Positions 6,934 to 13,055 of a DNA stretch of 13,465 nucleotides are shown here, piece by piece. A model generated the notes under the pieces. That model had not been told where the DNA came from and made no database searches. It saw only the letters and a program-made list of their open reading frames with translations. Every line of letters starts with the position of its first letter. The stretch's first letter is position 1. Source of the stretch: Solirubrobacteraceae bacterium (GTDB lineage: Bacteria; Actinomycetota; Thermoleophilia; Solirubrobacterales; Solirubrobacteraceae); the NCBI GenBank assembly GCA_024710825.1, contig JANJUA010000177.1:1-13465 (forward strand), given 5' to 3'. The position numbers and the translations under genes were made by a program.

Positions 6934-7848
6934 ATGGCGCATTCCCCTTGGCTGGACGTCGACTGGAGCGCCCATGCCCGCTGGGTCGAGGTGGCGGGCA
7001 GGCCGGTCAACGTCGTCGAGCTGGGCTCCGGGCCGCCGGTCGTCTTCGTCCACGGCCACTCGGGCGCCTGGCAGAACTGGCTCGAGCAGCTCCCCGTGTT
7101 CGCCGAGCGCTTCCGGTCCATCGCGTTCGACCTCCCGGGCTTCGGGCGCTCCCCCCTGCCCCGGGACCCGATCACGATCTCCGGCTACGGGCGGATCGTC
7201 GACGAGCTGCTCGAGCGGCTCGAGGTCCACGAGGGCTGTGCCGTCGTCGGCAACTCGATGGGCGGGTTCGTCGGGGCGGAGCTGGCGATCCGCTTCCCGC
7301 AGCGGGTGCAGCGGCTGGTGCTCGTCTCCGCCGCCGGGGTGGCGTCGCGCTACGTCGGATTGCCGCTCACGGTCATGGACCGCTACGGCGAGCGGGTGCT
7401 GGGGCGCGTCGGGCCGCTGCTGTACCCGGTCGAGGAGCGCACCCGGCGGATGGCGCGGCGGGCGGCGTTCCGGCGGGCCGGCTTCCTGCTGCTGTCGCCG
7501 CACCCGGAGCGGCTGGACCCGCGGCTGTTCTACGAGAACGTCATGGCGTCCGGGGACAAGCCGGGGGCGCCGATGGCCGCCGCCGAGATCGCGCGCTACG
7601 ACGTCCGCGACCGGTTGACGGAGATCGCCTGCCCGACGCTCGTCGTCTGGGGCGCGCAGGATCGGATCGTGCCGCCGTCGAGCGCGGACGACTTCGCCCG
7701 GCTGATCCCGGATGCCCGGAAGGTCGTCTTCTCCGACTGCGGACACGTGCCGATGCTCGAGCAGCCGCAGCGCTTCAACCGGCTCGTCGCGGACTTCCTC
7801 GACGAGCGGCCCGGCGAGGACGTGTCCGCGACGAGCGCCGCCGCGTGA
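6934..7848 (+). CDS. Alpha/beta hydrolase, first of a tandem pair
   Basis: This 304-aa alpha/beta-hydrolase-fold enzyme has an intact triad: nucleophile Ser108 in VGNSMGGF, Asp243 in WGAQDRIVP and His271 in DCGHVPMLEQP. The oxyanion segment is VHGHSGAWQNW (39-49), and a DLPGFGRS strand-turn follows (66-73). The lid is about 135-225. The pattern resembles the esterase/C-C hydrolase (MhpC/BphD-like) group, but the substrate is unknown. It has no signal peptide and is likely cytoplasmic. ATG 6934 has AGAGG 5 nt upstream. The stop overlaps the GTG of the next hydrolase (GTGA), so the two are translationally coupled. It ends in a short Pro-Gly-Glu then Ala/Ser-rich tail that the second copy shares. 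Confidence 0.9.
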   Translation: MAHSPWLDVDWSAHARWVEVAGRPVNVVELGSGPPVVFVHGHSGAWQNWLEQLPVFAERFRSIAFDLPGFGRSPLPRDPITISGYGRIVDELLERLEVHEGCAVVGNSMGGFVGAELAIRFPQRVQRLVLVSAAGVASRYVGLPLTVMDRYGERVLGRVGPLLYPVEERTRRMARRAAFRRAGFLLLSPHPERLDPRLFYENVMASGDKPGAPMAAAEIARYDVRDRLTEIACPTLVVWGAQDRIVPPSSADDFARLIPDARKVVFSDCGHVPMLEQPQRFNRLVADFLDERPGEDVSATSAAA

Positions 7849-8759
7849 GCGACTGGCGGTCGATCGACTGGCGCGCACATCGGCGGTGGGTGAGCGTGCG
7901 CGGGCGCTGGGCGAACGTCGTGGAGCTCGGCCCGCCCGACGGGGCGCCGGTCGTGTTCGTCCACGGGCTCGGCGGCCGGTGGGCGAACTGGCTGGAGAAC
8001 CTGCCCGCGTGCGCGGCCGCGGGCCACCGGACGATCGCGCCGGACCTGCCGGGCTTCGGGGCTTCGGAGCTCCCGGAGCAGCCGATCTCGATCCCCGCGT
8101 ACGGACGCTGGCTGGAGGCGCTGTGCGACGAGCTCGGCGTCGCGGACGCCGCGCTGGTCGGCAACTCGATGGGCGGCTTCGTCGCCGCCGAGCTGGCGAT
8201 ACGGGCGCCGGCGCGGGTGGAGCGCCTGGTGCTCGTGTCGGCGGCCGGGATCACGGTCGAGCGCCGATGGGGCGACCGGCTGCTCTCGCTGGCGTACCGC
8301 GCGGAGTCGGCGACGACGTACGTGGCGGGCGCGGCGGTCGCGCGGGCGGCGTGGCTGGCGCGGCGGCCTCGGCTGCGGCGGGCGGCGATGAGCTTCGTCG
8401 TCGCGCACCCGCAGCGGCTGGCGCCGGACCTCGCCTACGAGCAGATCCGGGGGATCGGGACGCCCGGGTTCGCCGCGGGGCTCGAGGCGCTGAGCACCCA
8501 CCCGATCCGCGACCGGCTGCCGGAGATCGCTTGCCCCACGCTCGTCGTCTGGGGCGCCGGCGACCACATCGTCCCCGTACGCGACGCCGATGTGTTCGAG
8601 GAGCTGATCCCCGACGCGCGCAAGGTCGTCTGGGAGGACACGGGCCATCTGCCGATGCTTGAGCGGCCGGAGCGGTTCAACGCGCTGCTCGGCGCGTTCC
8701 TGAGCGAGGGCCCGGGCGAGGCGGTCGACGAGACGAGCTCCGCCGCCGCGTCGCCGTGA
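7845..8759 (+). CDS. Alpha/beta hydrolase, second of a tandem pair
   Basis: This 304-aa paralogue of the preceding gene shares its length and register: Ser108 in VGNSMGGF is at the same residue number, with Asp240 in WGAGDHIVP and His268 in DTGHLPMLERP. The N-terminal pattern DWRAHRRWVSVRGRWANVVE mirrors DWSAHARWVEVAGRPVNVVE in copy one. The lid (about 135-220) differs most, suggesting a different substrate. The start is GTG 7845, overlapping the upstream TGA by the 4 nt GTGA. No other ribosome site is seen, so translation probably depends on coupling. The tail ends in GPGEAVDETSS, like copy one. The gene converges on ilvD across a GC-rich hairpin. Confidence 0.9.
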   Translation: MSDWRSIDWRAHRRWVSVRGRWANVVELGPPDGAPVVFVHGLGGRWANWLENLPACAAAGHRTIAPDLPGFGASELPEQPISIPAYGRWLEALCDELGVADAALVGNSMGGFVAAELAIRAPARVERLVLVSAAGITVERRWGDRLLSLAYRAESATTYVAGAAVARAAWLARRPRLRRAAMSFVVAHPQRLAPDLAYEQIRGIGTPGFAAGLEALSTHPIRDRLPEIACPTLVVWGAGDHIVPVRDADVFEELIPDARKVVWEDTGHLPMLERPERFNALLGAFLSEGPGEAVDETSSAAASP

Positions 8760-8764
8760 CGTGA

Positions 8765-8802
8765 GCGCCGGGCGGCTCGGGCGCGGCCCGCGCGGCCGGC
8801 GT
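8765..8802. terminator. GC-rich nested hairpin between convergent genes (possible bidirectional terminator)
   Basis: An inner stem CGGGC (8778-8782) / GCCCG (8786-8790) with a 3-nt loop sits inside an outer stem CGCCGG (8766-8771) / CCGGCG (8796-8801). It fills the 42-bp space between the stops of the second hydrolase and ilvD. There is no T-run on either side, so it is not a classical intrinsic terminator. T-poor hairpins at convergent ends are common in high-GC actinobacteria. Confidence 0.4.
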
Positions 8803-10481
8803 CAGGTCGTGACGGCGCCGCGGCTGGCGCTGGCCACGAGCTTCGCGTACTTCGCCAGGACGCCGGTCGCGTCCGGGCTCACGACCGGCTCGTAGGCCGC
8901 GACGCGGGCGGCGATCTGCTCGTCGGAGAGCGCGACGTCGATGCGGCGGGCGTCGACGTCGATCGTGATGGCGTCGCCCTCGCGGATCGCGGCGATCGGG
9001 CCGCCGCATGCCGCCTCCGGGGCGACGTGGCCGACCGTGAAGCCGTGCGTCGCGCCGGAGAAGCGTCCGTCGGTCATCAGCGCGACCCGGTCGGAGATCC
9101 CGAGGCCGTTCAGCGCCGCGGTGACGCCGAGCATCTCGCGCATCCCGGGGCCGCCGACGGGGCCTTCGTTGCGGATGACGACGACGTCGCCGGGCTCGAT
9201 CTCCCCGTGCGTCGCCGCGGCCATCGCCGCCTCCTCGCCCTCGAACACCCGCGCGGGGCCGGTGTGCCGGCGGCGCTCGTGCCCGGCGAGCTTGACGACG
9301 GCTCCCTCGGGGGCGAGGTTGCCGCGCAGGATCGCCAGGCCGCCGGTTCGCTTCAGCGGCCGGTCCAGCGGGACGATGACCTCCTGGCCCGGGGTCTCGC
9401 GCGCCTCGTCCGCGAGCTGGCCGACGGACTTGCCGAGGACGGTCGGCGCGTCCTCGTGCAGCATGCCCATCTCGCGCAGGCGCCGGGCGAGCAGCGCGGT
9501 GCCCCCCGCGTGGTACATGTCGGTGGCGTTGTAGCGGCCGCCGGGGCTCAGGTCGGCGACGACGGGGGTGCGCTCGGAGATCCGGTCGAAGTCGTCGATG
9601 TCGAGCTCGATGCCCATCTCGTGGGCGACCGCGAGGAGGTGCAGGACGCCGTTCGTCGAGCCGCCGCTGGCGGTGATGGTGGCGATCGCGTTCTCCAGCG
9701 ACGCGCGGGTGATGAGGTCGTGCGGGTGCAGCCCCGCCCGCAGCACGTCCATCACGAGCCGGCCGGCCTCGTAGGCCGCCTCGGCCTTCGTCGGCTCCTG
9801 CGCGGGGACGGCGGAGGGGCCCATCGGGCTGATGCCCATCATCTCGAAGGCCATCGCCATCGTGTTCGCGGTGAACTGGCCGCCGCAGGCGCCGGCGCCG
9901 GGGCTGGCCTGCGCCTCGAGCTCGGCGAGCTCCTCCTCGGTCATCCGGCCCGCGGCGACCGCGCCGACGGCCTCGAAGACGTCGATGATCGTGACGTCGC
10001 GGCCCTGGAAGCGGCCGGGCGGGATCGAGCCGCCGTAGAGCATGAGGCCGGGGATGTCGAGGCGGGCGAGCGCCATGACGGTGCCGGGGATCGTCTTGTC
10101 GCAGCCGGAGATCGCGATGACGGCGTCGACGCGGTGGCCGCGGGCGGTGAGCTCGATGGAGTCGGCGATGACCTCGCGGGAGACGAGGCTCGTCTTCATG
10201 CCGGGCGTGCCCATCGTGATGCCGTCGGAGATGGCGATGGTGTTGAGCTCCATCGGCGTGCCGCCGGCGGCGCGGACGCCCTCCTTGACCTTCGCGGCGA
10301 GGGCGCGGAGGTGGAAGTTGCAGGGCATCGTCTCGATCCACGTCGAGGCGACGCCGACGATCGGCTTCGCCAGCGCCTCGTCGTCGTAGCCGATGCCCTT
10401 CAGGTAGGCGCGTGCCGGGGCGCGCTCCAGCCCGTCGGTGAGGGCGCGGGAGCGGTGCTTGGCGTCGAATCCGTCGGTCAC
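8802..10481 (-). CDS. ilvD: Dihydroxy-acid dehydratase
   Basis: This 559-aa enzyme makes 2-oxoisovalerate and 2-oxo-3-methylvalerate from their dihydroxy precursors, the last common step to valine, isoleucine, leucine and pantothenate. Three cluster cysteines are present: C54 in MPCNFHL, C127 in SGCDKTIPG and C199 in GACGGQFTANTM. GRFSGATHG near the C-terminus holds the Ser used as base. Three such cysteines fit the 2Fe-2S form of the IlvD/Edd family. Close relatives include sugar-acid dehydratases, but PCNFHL plus typical length favour IlvD. The start is GTG 10481 (MTDGFDAKHRS), just before the conserved SRALTDGLERAPARA. The frame extends further upstream, but that part is a shadow of the next gene. 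It overlaps the stop of the upstream 211-aa gene by GTGA, implying coupling. Confidence 0.95.
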   Translation of the reverse strand: MTDGFDAKHRSRALTDGLERAPARAYLKGIGYDDEALAKPIVGVASTWIETMPCNFHLRALAAKVKEGVRAAGGTPMELNTIAISDGITMGTPGMKTSLVSREVIADSIELTARGHRVDAVIAISGCDKTIPGTVMALARLDIPGLMLYGGSIPPGRFQGRDVTIIDVFEAVGAVAAGRMTEEELAELEAQASPGAGACGGQFTANTMAMAFEMMGISPMGPSAVPAQEPTKAEAAYEAGRLVMDVLRAGLHPHDLITRASLENAIATITASGGSTNGVLHLLAVAHEMGIELDIDDFDRISERTPVVADLSPGGRYNATDMYHAGGTALLARRLREMGMLHEDAPTVLGKSVGQLADEARETPGQEVIVPLDRPLKRTGGLAILRGNLAPEGAVVKLAGHERRRHTGPARVFEGEEAAMAAATHGEIEPGDVVVIRNEGPVGGPGMREMLGVTAALNGLGISDRVALMTDGRFSGATHGFTVGHVAPEAACGGPIAAIREGDAITIDVDARRIDVALSDEQIAARVAAYEPVVSPDATGVLAKYAKLVASASRGAVTT

Positions 10482-11113
10482 GGCGCCGGCACCGTGCCGC
10501 GACTCGCCTCGCGCCGCTCGCGGGCGGCGCGCTGGCGCTCCCACTCCGAGAGGCGCCAGAGATCGCGCTGGACGTGCTTCGTATCGACCTGGCGGCCCGG
10601 CAGATGCATGTTCGACTCCCGGATCAGACGTTCCTCGTCGGCGGTCAGCGCCATCCACTTGGCGAGGACGTCGTCGGAGTCCGGCAGGCGCGGCGAGCCG
10701 TACGGACGAGTCTCGTCGGGGAACTCGACGCAGTACTCGTTCAGCAGCCGGCGGGTCTGCGGAAGGTAGGCGACGATCGGCTTGTGGGGATAGACGAGGT
10801 AGGCGTACGGGGCGCCGCGCAGGCCGCGACGGGCGGCGCCGCGCTCGGGCCCCTCGATCGTGCGGCCCCAGACCCGGAGGAAGCCGAGGTCGCGGTACAT
10901 CGCCCACTCCTCCTCGTTGACGCAGGACCTCAGCAGGGTGCGCGCCCGCTGCTCGGCACGTCGCTCGCGGCCGGGGTCGTGGTCGAAGTCGGTGACGGGC
11001 AGACGGGCGCGGCGGGCCTTGTGGCGCTCGATCTGCTCGGCGACGCCGGGCCAGCAGACGTCCCAGAGCAGGGCGAGGACGACGATGGCGATGGCGCTGA
11101 GAGCGAGGACCAT
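10478..11113 (-). CDS. Membrane-anchored hypothetical protein (211 aa) coupled to ilvD
   Basis: The first 18 or so residues form one hydrophobic segment, followed by a basic stretch (HKARRARL, 31-38), so the bulk is predicted on the cytoplasmic side. The soluble part is rich in Arg, Glu and Trp, with a conserved-looking centre (NEEEWAMYRDLGFLRVWG, 66-83; YAYLVYPHKPIVAYLP, 103-118; LLNEYCVEFPDE, 123-134) and a helical charged C-terminus containing WMALTADEERLIRESN (153-168). I do not recognise the family. The start is ATG 11113. No Shine-Dalgarno or good -10 is visible, and the gene lies 70 bp after the 82-aa gene, so it may be read as part of the thiD transcript. Its TGA overlaps the ilvD GTG. 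There is no evidence of enzymatic activity. Confidence 0.7.
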   Translation of the reverse strand: MVLALSAIAIVVLALLWDVCWPGVAEQIERHKARRARLPVTDFDHDPGRERRAEQRARTLLRSCVNEEEWAMYRDLGFLRVWGRTIEGPERGAARRGLRGAPYAYLVYPHKPIVAYLPQTRRLLNEYCVEFPDETRPYGSPRLPDSDDVLAKWMALTADEERLIRESNMHLPGRQVDTKHVQRDLWRLSEWERQRAARERREASRGTVPAP

Positions 11114-11183
11114 GGGTGTTCGTGGGCTGTCGGTGAGCTGTTCGGCGCTCGGGAGCAGGCAGGGCTTGCCGGCGGGCGCGCGC

Positions 11184-11432
11184 CTAACGCCCTCCCGCTG
11201 CCTTCGGGAAGAAGATGACGCGGTCGGCGTCCCGCGGGACCTCGCCGAAGTCCCGTACGAGCCGGGCCTCGCGGCGCCCGCCGGACGAGGCGGTCGGGAC
11301 GGCCGCCCACATGCCCTGCTCGAGCTGGGCGCGGAACGCCTCGACGAGCTCGCGCGCCTGGGCGGGGATCCCGACGTCGCCCTCGGCGAGGAGCACCTCG
11401 CCGTGACCCGGCTTCATGCGTAGGAGCTTCAT
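11184..11432 (-). CDS. Small hypothetical protein (82 aa) downstream of thiD
   Basis: An 82-aa soluble protein starts at ATG 11432, 12 bp after the thiD stop. It opens with MKLLRMKPGHGEVLLAEGD, has a helix-like middle (PAQARELVEAFRAQLEQGMW) and ends VIFFPKAAGGR. There is no membrane segment and no cysteine. I do not recognise the family. Codon use looks like its neighbours (strong G/C third positions), which supports it being real. It probably shares the thiD transcript, although TGTCATAAT at the thiD stop (CATAAT at 11449-11444) could serve as an extended -10 of its own. Confidence 0.62.
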   Translation of the reverse strand: MKLLRMKPGHGEVLLAEGDVGIPAQARELVEAFRAQLEQGMWAAVPTASSGGRREARLVRDFGEVPRDADRVIFFPKAAGGR

Positions 11433-11443
11433 CGCTGGTCGCG

Positions 11444-11449
11444 ATTATG
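11444..11449 (-). promoter_or_regulatory. Possible extended -10 for the 82-aa gene
   Basis: The minus strand reads TGTCATAAT, an extended -10 pattern (TGn then CATAAT), overlapping the thiD stop codon and 11 nt upstream of ATG 11432. It is AT-rich against a very GC-rich background. There is no -35, and the overlap with the stop codon may be coincidence. Confidence 0.25.
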
Positions 11450-12275
11450 ACAAAGGGGTGCCGGCGCGGCCGGCCGCCGCCTCCCGGCGGGCGACGAGGC
11501 CGAAGACGTCGACCGGGCCGGCGCCGTGGCCGAGCTCGCGCAGGCCGTCGCGGACGGCCTCGCCCGCGATGACGCGGGCGGCGCGGGCGGCGGCGGGCAG
11601 GTCGTGGCCGAGGGCCAGATGGGCCGCCAGCGCCGACGCGTGGGTGCAGCCCGAGCCGTGCGCGGCGCCGTCGGGGTAGCGCTCACCCGGGATGGGCGTG
11701 AAGGCGGCGCCGTCGAAGAGCAGGTCGGTGGCCTCGTCGCGGTGGCCGCCCGTGACGATGACCGCCGCGGGGCCGCGGGCGTGGATGCGCCGGGCGATCC
11801 CCTCGATCGAGGCGCCCTCGTCGGTGACGCCGGCCAGCACCCGAGCCTCCGGGACGTTCGGGGTGACGACCGACGCCAGCGGCAGGATCTCGTCGATCAG
11901 CGCGCGCTCGGCATCGCGCTCCAGCAGCCGCCCGCCGGACTCCGCGATCATCACCGGGTCGACGACGACGGGCGTGCCGGCCGGCAGCGCGCGCAGCGCG
12001 CCGGCGACGGCGGACGTCGTGACGCTCGAGCCGAGCATCCCGACCTTGACCGCGTCGACCCCGAGGTCGTCGGCGACCACGGCGACCTGAGCGGCGATGA
12101 TCTCGGGCGGCACGGCGTGGACGGCGCGCACCTCGACCGTGTTCTGGACGGTGATCGCGGTGATCGCGGTCATGCCGTGCACGCCGCAGCGGGCGAAGGC
12201 CTTGAGGTCGGCCTGGATGCCTGCGCCGCCTCCGGAGTCGGAGCCGGCGATGGAGAGCACGCACGGTATGGACAT
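11445..12275 (-). CDS. thiD: Hydroxymethylpyrimidine/phosphomethylpyrimidine kinase
   Basis: This 276-aa cytoplasmic ribokinase-fold kinase phosphorylates HMP and HMP-phosphate to HMP-PP for thiamine synthesis. Visible motifs are GSDSGGGAGIQADLKAF near the N-terminus (substrate pocket), VVVDPVM, TPNVPEA, VIVTGGH and HGSGCTHASALA, where the GSGC segment carries the anion hole and the catalytic-base region. Length matches ThiD. ATG 12275 is chosen because it begins directly at the first strand (MSIPCVLSIAGSDSGG) and lies 8 nt after a TACCCT box. The open frame further upstream lacks family-like sequence. No TPP riboswitch is visible, and a leaderless start leaves no room for one. A pyridoxal kinase function is a possible alternative within the superfamily. 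Confidence 0.93.
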   Translation of the reverse strand: MSIPCVLSIAGSDSGGGAGIQADLKAFARCGVHGMTAITAITVQNTVEVRAVHAVPPEIIAAQVAVVADDLGVDAVKVGMLGSSVTTSAVAGALRALPAGTPVVVDPVMIAESGGRLLERDAERALIDEILPLASVVTPNVPEARVLAGVTDEGASIEGIARRIHARGPAAVIVTGGHRDEATDLLFDGAAFTPIPGERYPDGAAHGSGCTHASALAAHLALGHDLPAAARAARVIAGEAVRDGLRELGHGAGPVDVFGLVARREAAAGRAGTPLS

Positions 12276-12283
12276 GGGCGGTG

Positions 12284-12289
12284 AGGGTA
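12284..12289 (-). promoter_or_regulatory. Likely -10 box, leaderless promoter of thiD
   Basis: TACCCT on the minus strand lies exactly 8 nt before ATG 12275. No Shine-Dalgarno precedes the ATG and no convincing -35 is seen. The spacing matches the L,D-transpeptidase promoter and the box upstream of the gene at 4948. Confidence 0.5.
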
Positions 12290-12350
12290 GGCACTCGCAC
12301 CGTCCGCGGGAGTGCGATCGCCGCCGACCGATGTCCGGTGGCACACGCCG

Positions 12351-12368
12351 CACGGACCGGAGTCCGTG
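12351..12368. repeat. Perfect inverted repeat (7-bp stem, 4-nt loop)
   Basis: CACGGAC (12351-12357), loop CGGA, then GTCCGTG (12362-12368). It lies in the 250-bp gene-free stretch upstream of thiD and about 160 bp downstream of the DUF2283 stop. It has no T-run. It could end the dprA operon transcript or bind a regulator upstream of thiD; nothing in the sequence decides between these. Confidence 0.5.
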
Positions 12369-12430
12369 GGCAGCCGCACGTCGGCGCCGGCGTCGATCCG
12401 CGTAGGTCTCATCGAAGGACAGGTGAGTCG

Positions 12431-12540
12431 GCGCAGGTCAGGCGGCCGCCGGGCGCAGGTCAGCCGGCCGCCGGGCGCAGGTGGGCCGTCCGCCGGGCGC
12501 AGGTCAGCCGGCCGCCAGGCGCAGGTCAGGCGACCGCGGG
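12431..12540. repeat. Five tandem copies of a 22-bp repeat at the end of the DUF2283 gene
   Basis: Units begin at 12431, 12453, 12475, 12497 and 12519, each exactly 22 bp. All start GCGCAGGT; four continue CAG and the third reads GGG. The second half is a variant of CCGGCCGCCGG, which is nearly self-complementary, so each unit can fold. The unit ending at 12540 contains the DUF2283 stop codon and its last four codons, so on the minus strand the array looks like repeated duplication of that gene's 3' end. There are no spacers, so it is not a CRISPR array. The other four units lie in the gene-free gap. Confidence 0.9.
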
Positions 12541-12825
12541 GCGCGCCAGCACGCTCAGCACCACGGCACGGTCGGGCGCGGCGAGCGCCGCCCGCGCGGC
12601 GCTCGCGAGCGCCTCCCCGTCCAGCCCGAAGCGCTCCGCTGCCTCGGCGAGCAGCGGCAGGTGGTCGGCGGGGTTCAGCAGCTCGACGCTCACCGGCCGA
12701 TCATCGAGGAACGCGACGTGGCAGTACGTGTCGTCGACCGTCTCGTGACCGTCGATCCGCCCGGCGTCCTCGACGAGGTCGATGGAGAGGGCATTGGCCT
12801 CGGTGTCGTACTCGGCGCGCATCAT
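12526..12825 (-). CDS. DUF2283 family protein, putative antitoxin-like partner
   Basis: This 99-aa protein has the DUF2283 pattern: MRAEYDTEANALSIDL (2-17), then VDDTYCHVAFLDDRPVSVEL (30-49) and a helical second half (LLAEAAERFGLDGEALASAA). DUF2283 proteins are small and often sit beside DUF4258 genes; a toxin-antitoxin role has been suggested but I know of no firm mechanism. ATG 12825 overlaps the upstream TGA by ATGA, so translation is coupled; a second ATG follows at 12822. The C-terminal codons and stop lie inside the first-read copy of the 22-bp tandem repeat, so the last residues (ARPAVA) may vary between strains. It is the last gene of the dprA transcript. Confidence 0.85.
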   Translation of the reverse strand: MMRAEYDTEANALSIDLVEDAGRIDGHETVDDTYCHVAFLDDRPVSVELLNPADHLPLLAEAAERFGLDGEALASAARAALAAPDRAVVLSVLARPAVA

Positions 12826-13055
12826 GGTCTCTGCCTGCGATGAACTCTAACGACCACCAATGGCCGGTCGGCGGCGAGAACGACGCGCACGTGGTGCCCA
12901 TTGGCCTGGCCGGTGCATCGCGGTCGGCCCGCCGCGTCGGTGTCGACGTGCTCCGGTCGGGCGACGATCCGCTCGACGTCGCCCACGCCGATGCCGAGCG
13001 ACCGCAGACGGTTGCGGGCGTGGCGAGTGAACCGGAGCTCGCTGCCGTCCGTCAC
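12822..13055 (-). CDS. DUF4258 family protein, putative toxin-like partner
   Basis: This 77-aa basic protein matches the DUF4258 layout: an N-terminal FTRHARNRLRSLGI (His12, Arg16), a short helix with VGDVERIVARPE, then GRPRCTGQANG and paired strands HHVRVVLAADRPLVVVRVHRR. The His and Arg near the N-terminus and the two-strand end recall small RelE/BrnT-like RNase folds, but activity is inference only. The start is GTG 13055, overlapping the dprA stop by GTGA, and its TGA overlaps the DUF2283 ATG. The order (toxin-like gene first) and tight coupling fit a two-gene module, here attached to dprA rather than driven by its own promoter. Confidence 0.85.
   Translation of the reverse strand: MTDGSELRFTRHARNRLRSLGIGVGDVERIVARPEHVDTDAAGRPRCTGQANGHHVRVVLAADRPLVVVRVHRRQRP

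Noticed and set aside
6268..7878. Long minus-strand frame (536 codons) through the first hydrolase
   Set aside because: It is Arg/Pro/His-rich with no recognisable motif and is antisense to a hydrolase with an intact catalytic triad.
8802..10907. A longer 701-aa form of dihydroxy-acid dehydratase
   Set aside because: The extra 142 residues overlap the 211-aa gene in another frame and are Pro/Arg-rich noise. Family start and length fit GTG 10481.
10482..11113. Leader-peptide attenuator or T-box upstream of ilvD
   Set aside because: The ilvD start overlaps the upstream coding gene, and no run of Val/Leu/Ile codons or T-box sequence is seen before the 211-aa gene.
12276..12430. TPP riboswitch upstream of thiD
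   Set aside because: None of the conserved thi-box segments (such as CTGAGA) is visible on the minus strand, and the -10 box lies 8 nt from the ATG, leaving no leader.
12431..12540. Possible CRISPR array
   Set aside because: Units are contiguous with no unique spacers, and no cas genes are present.
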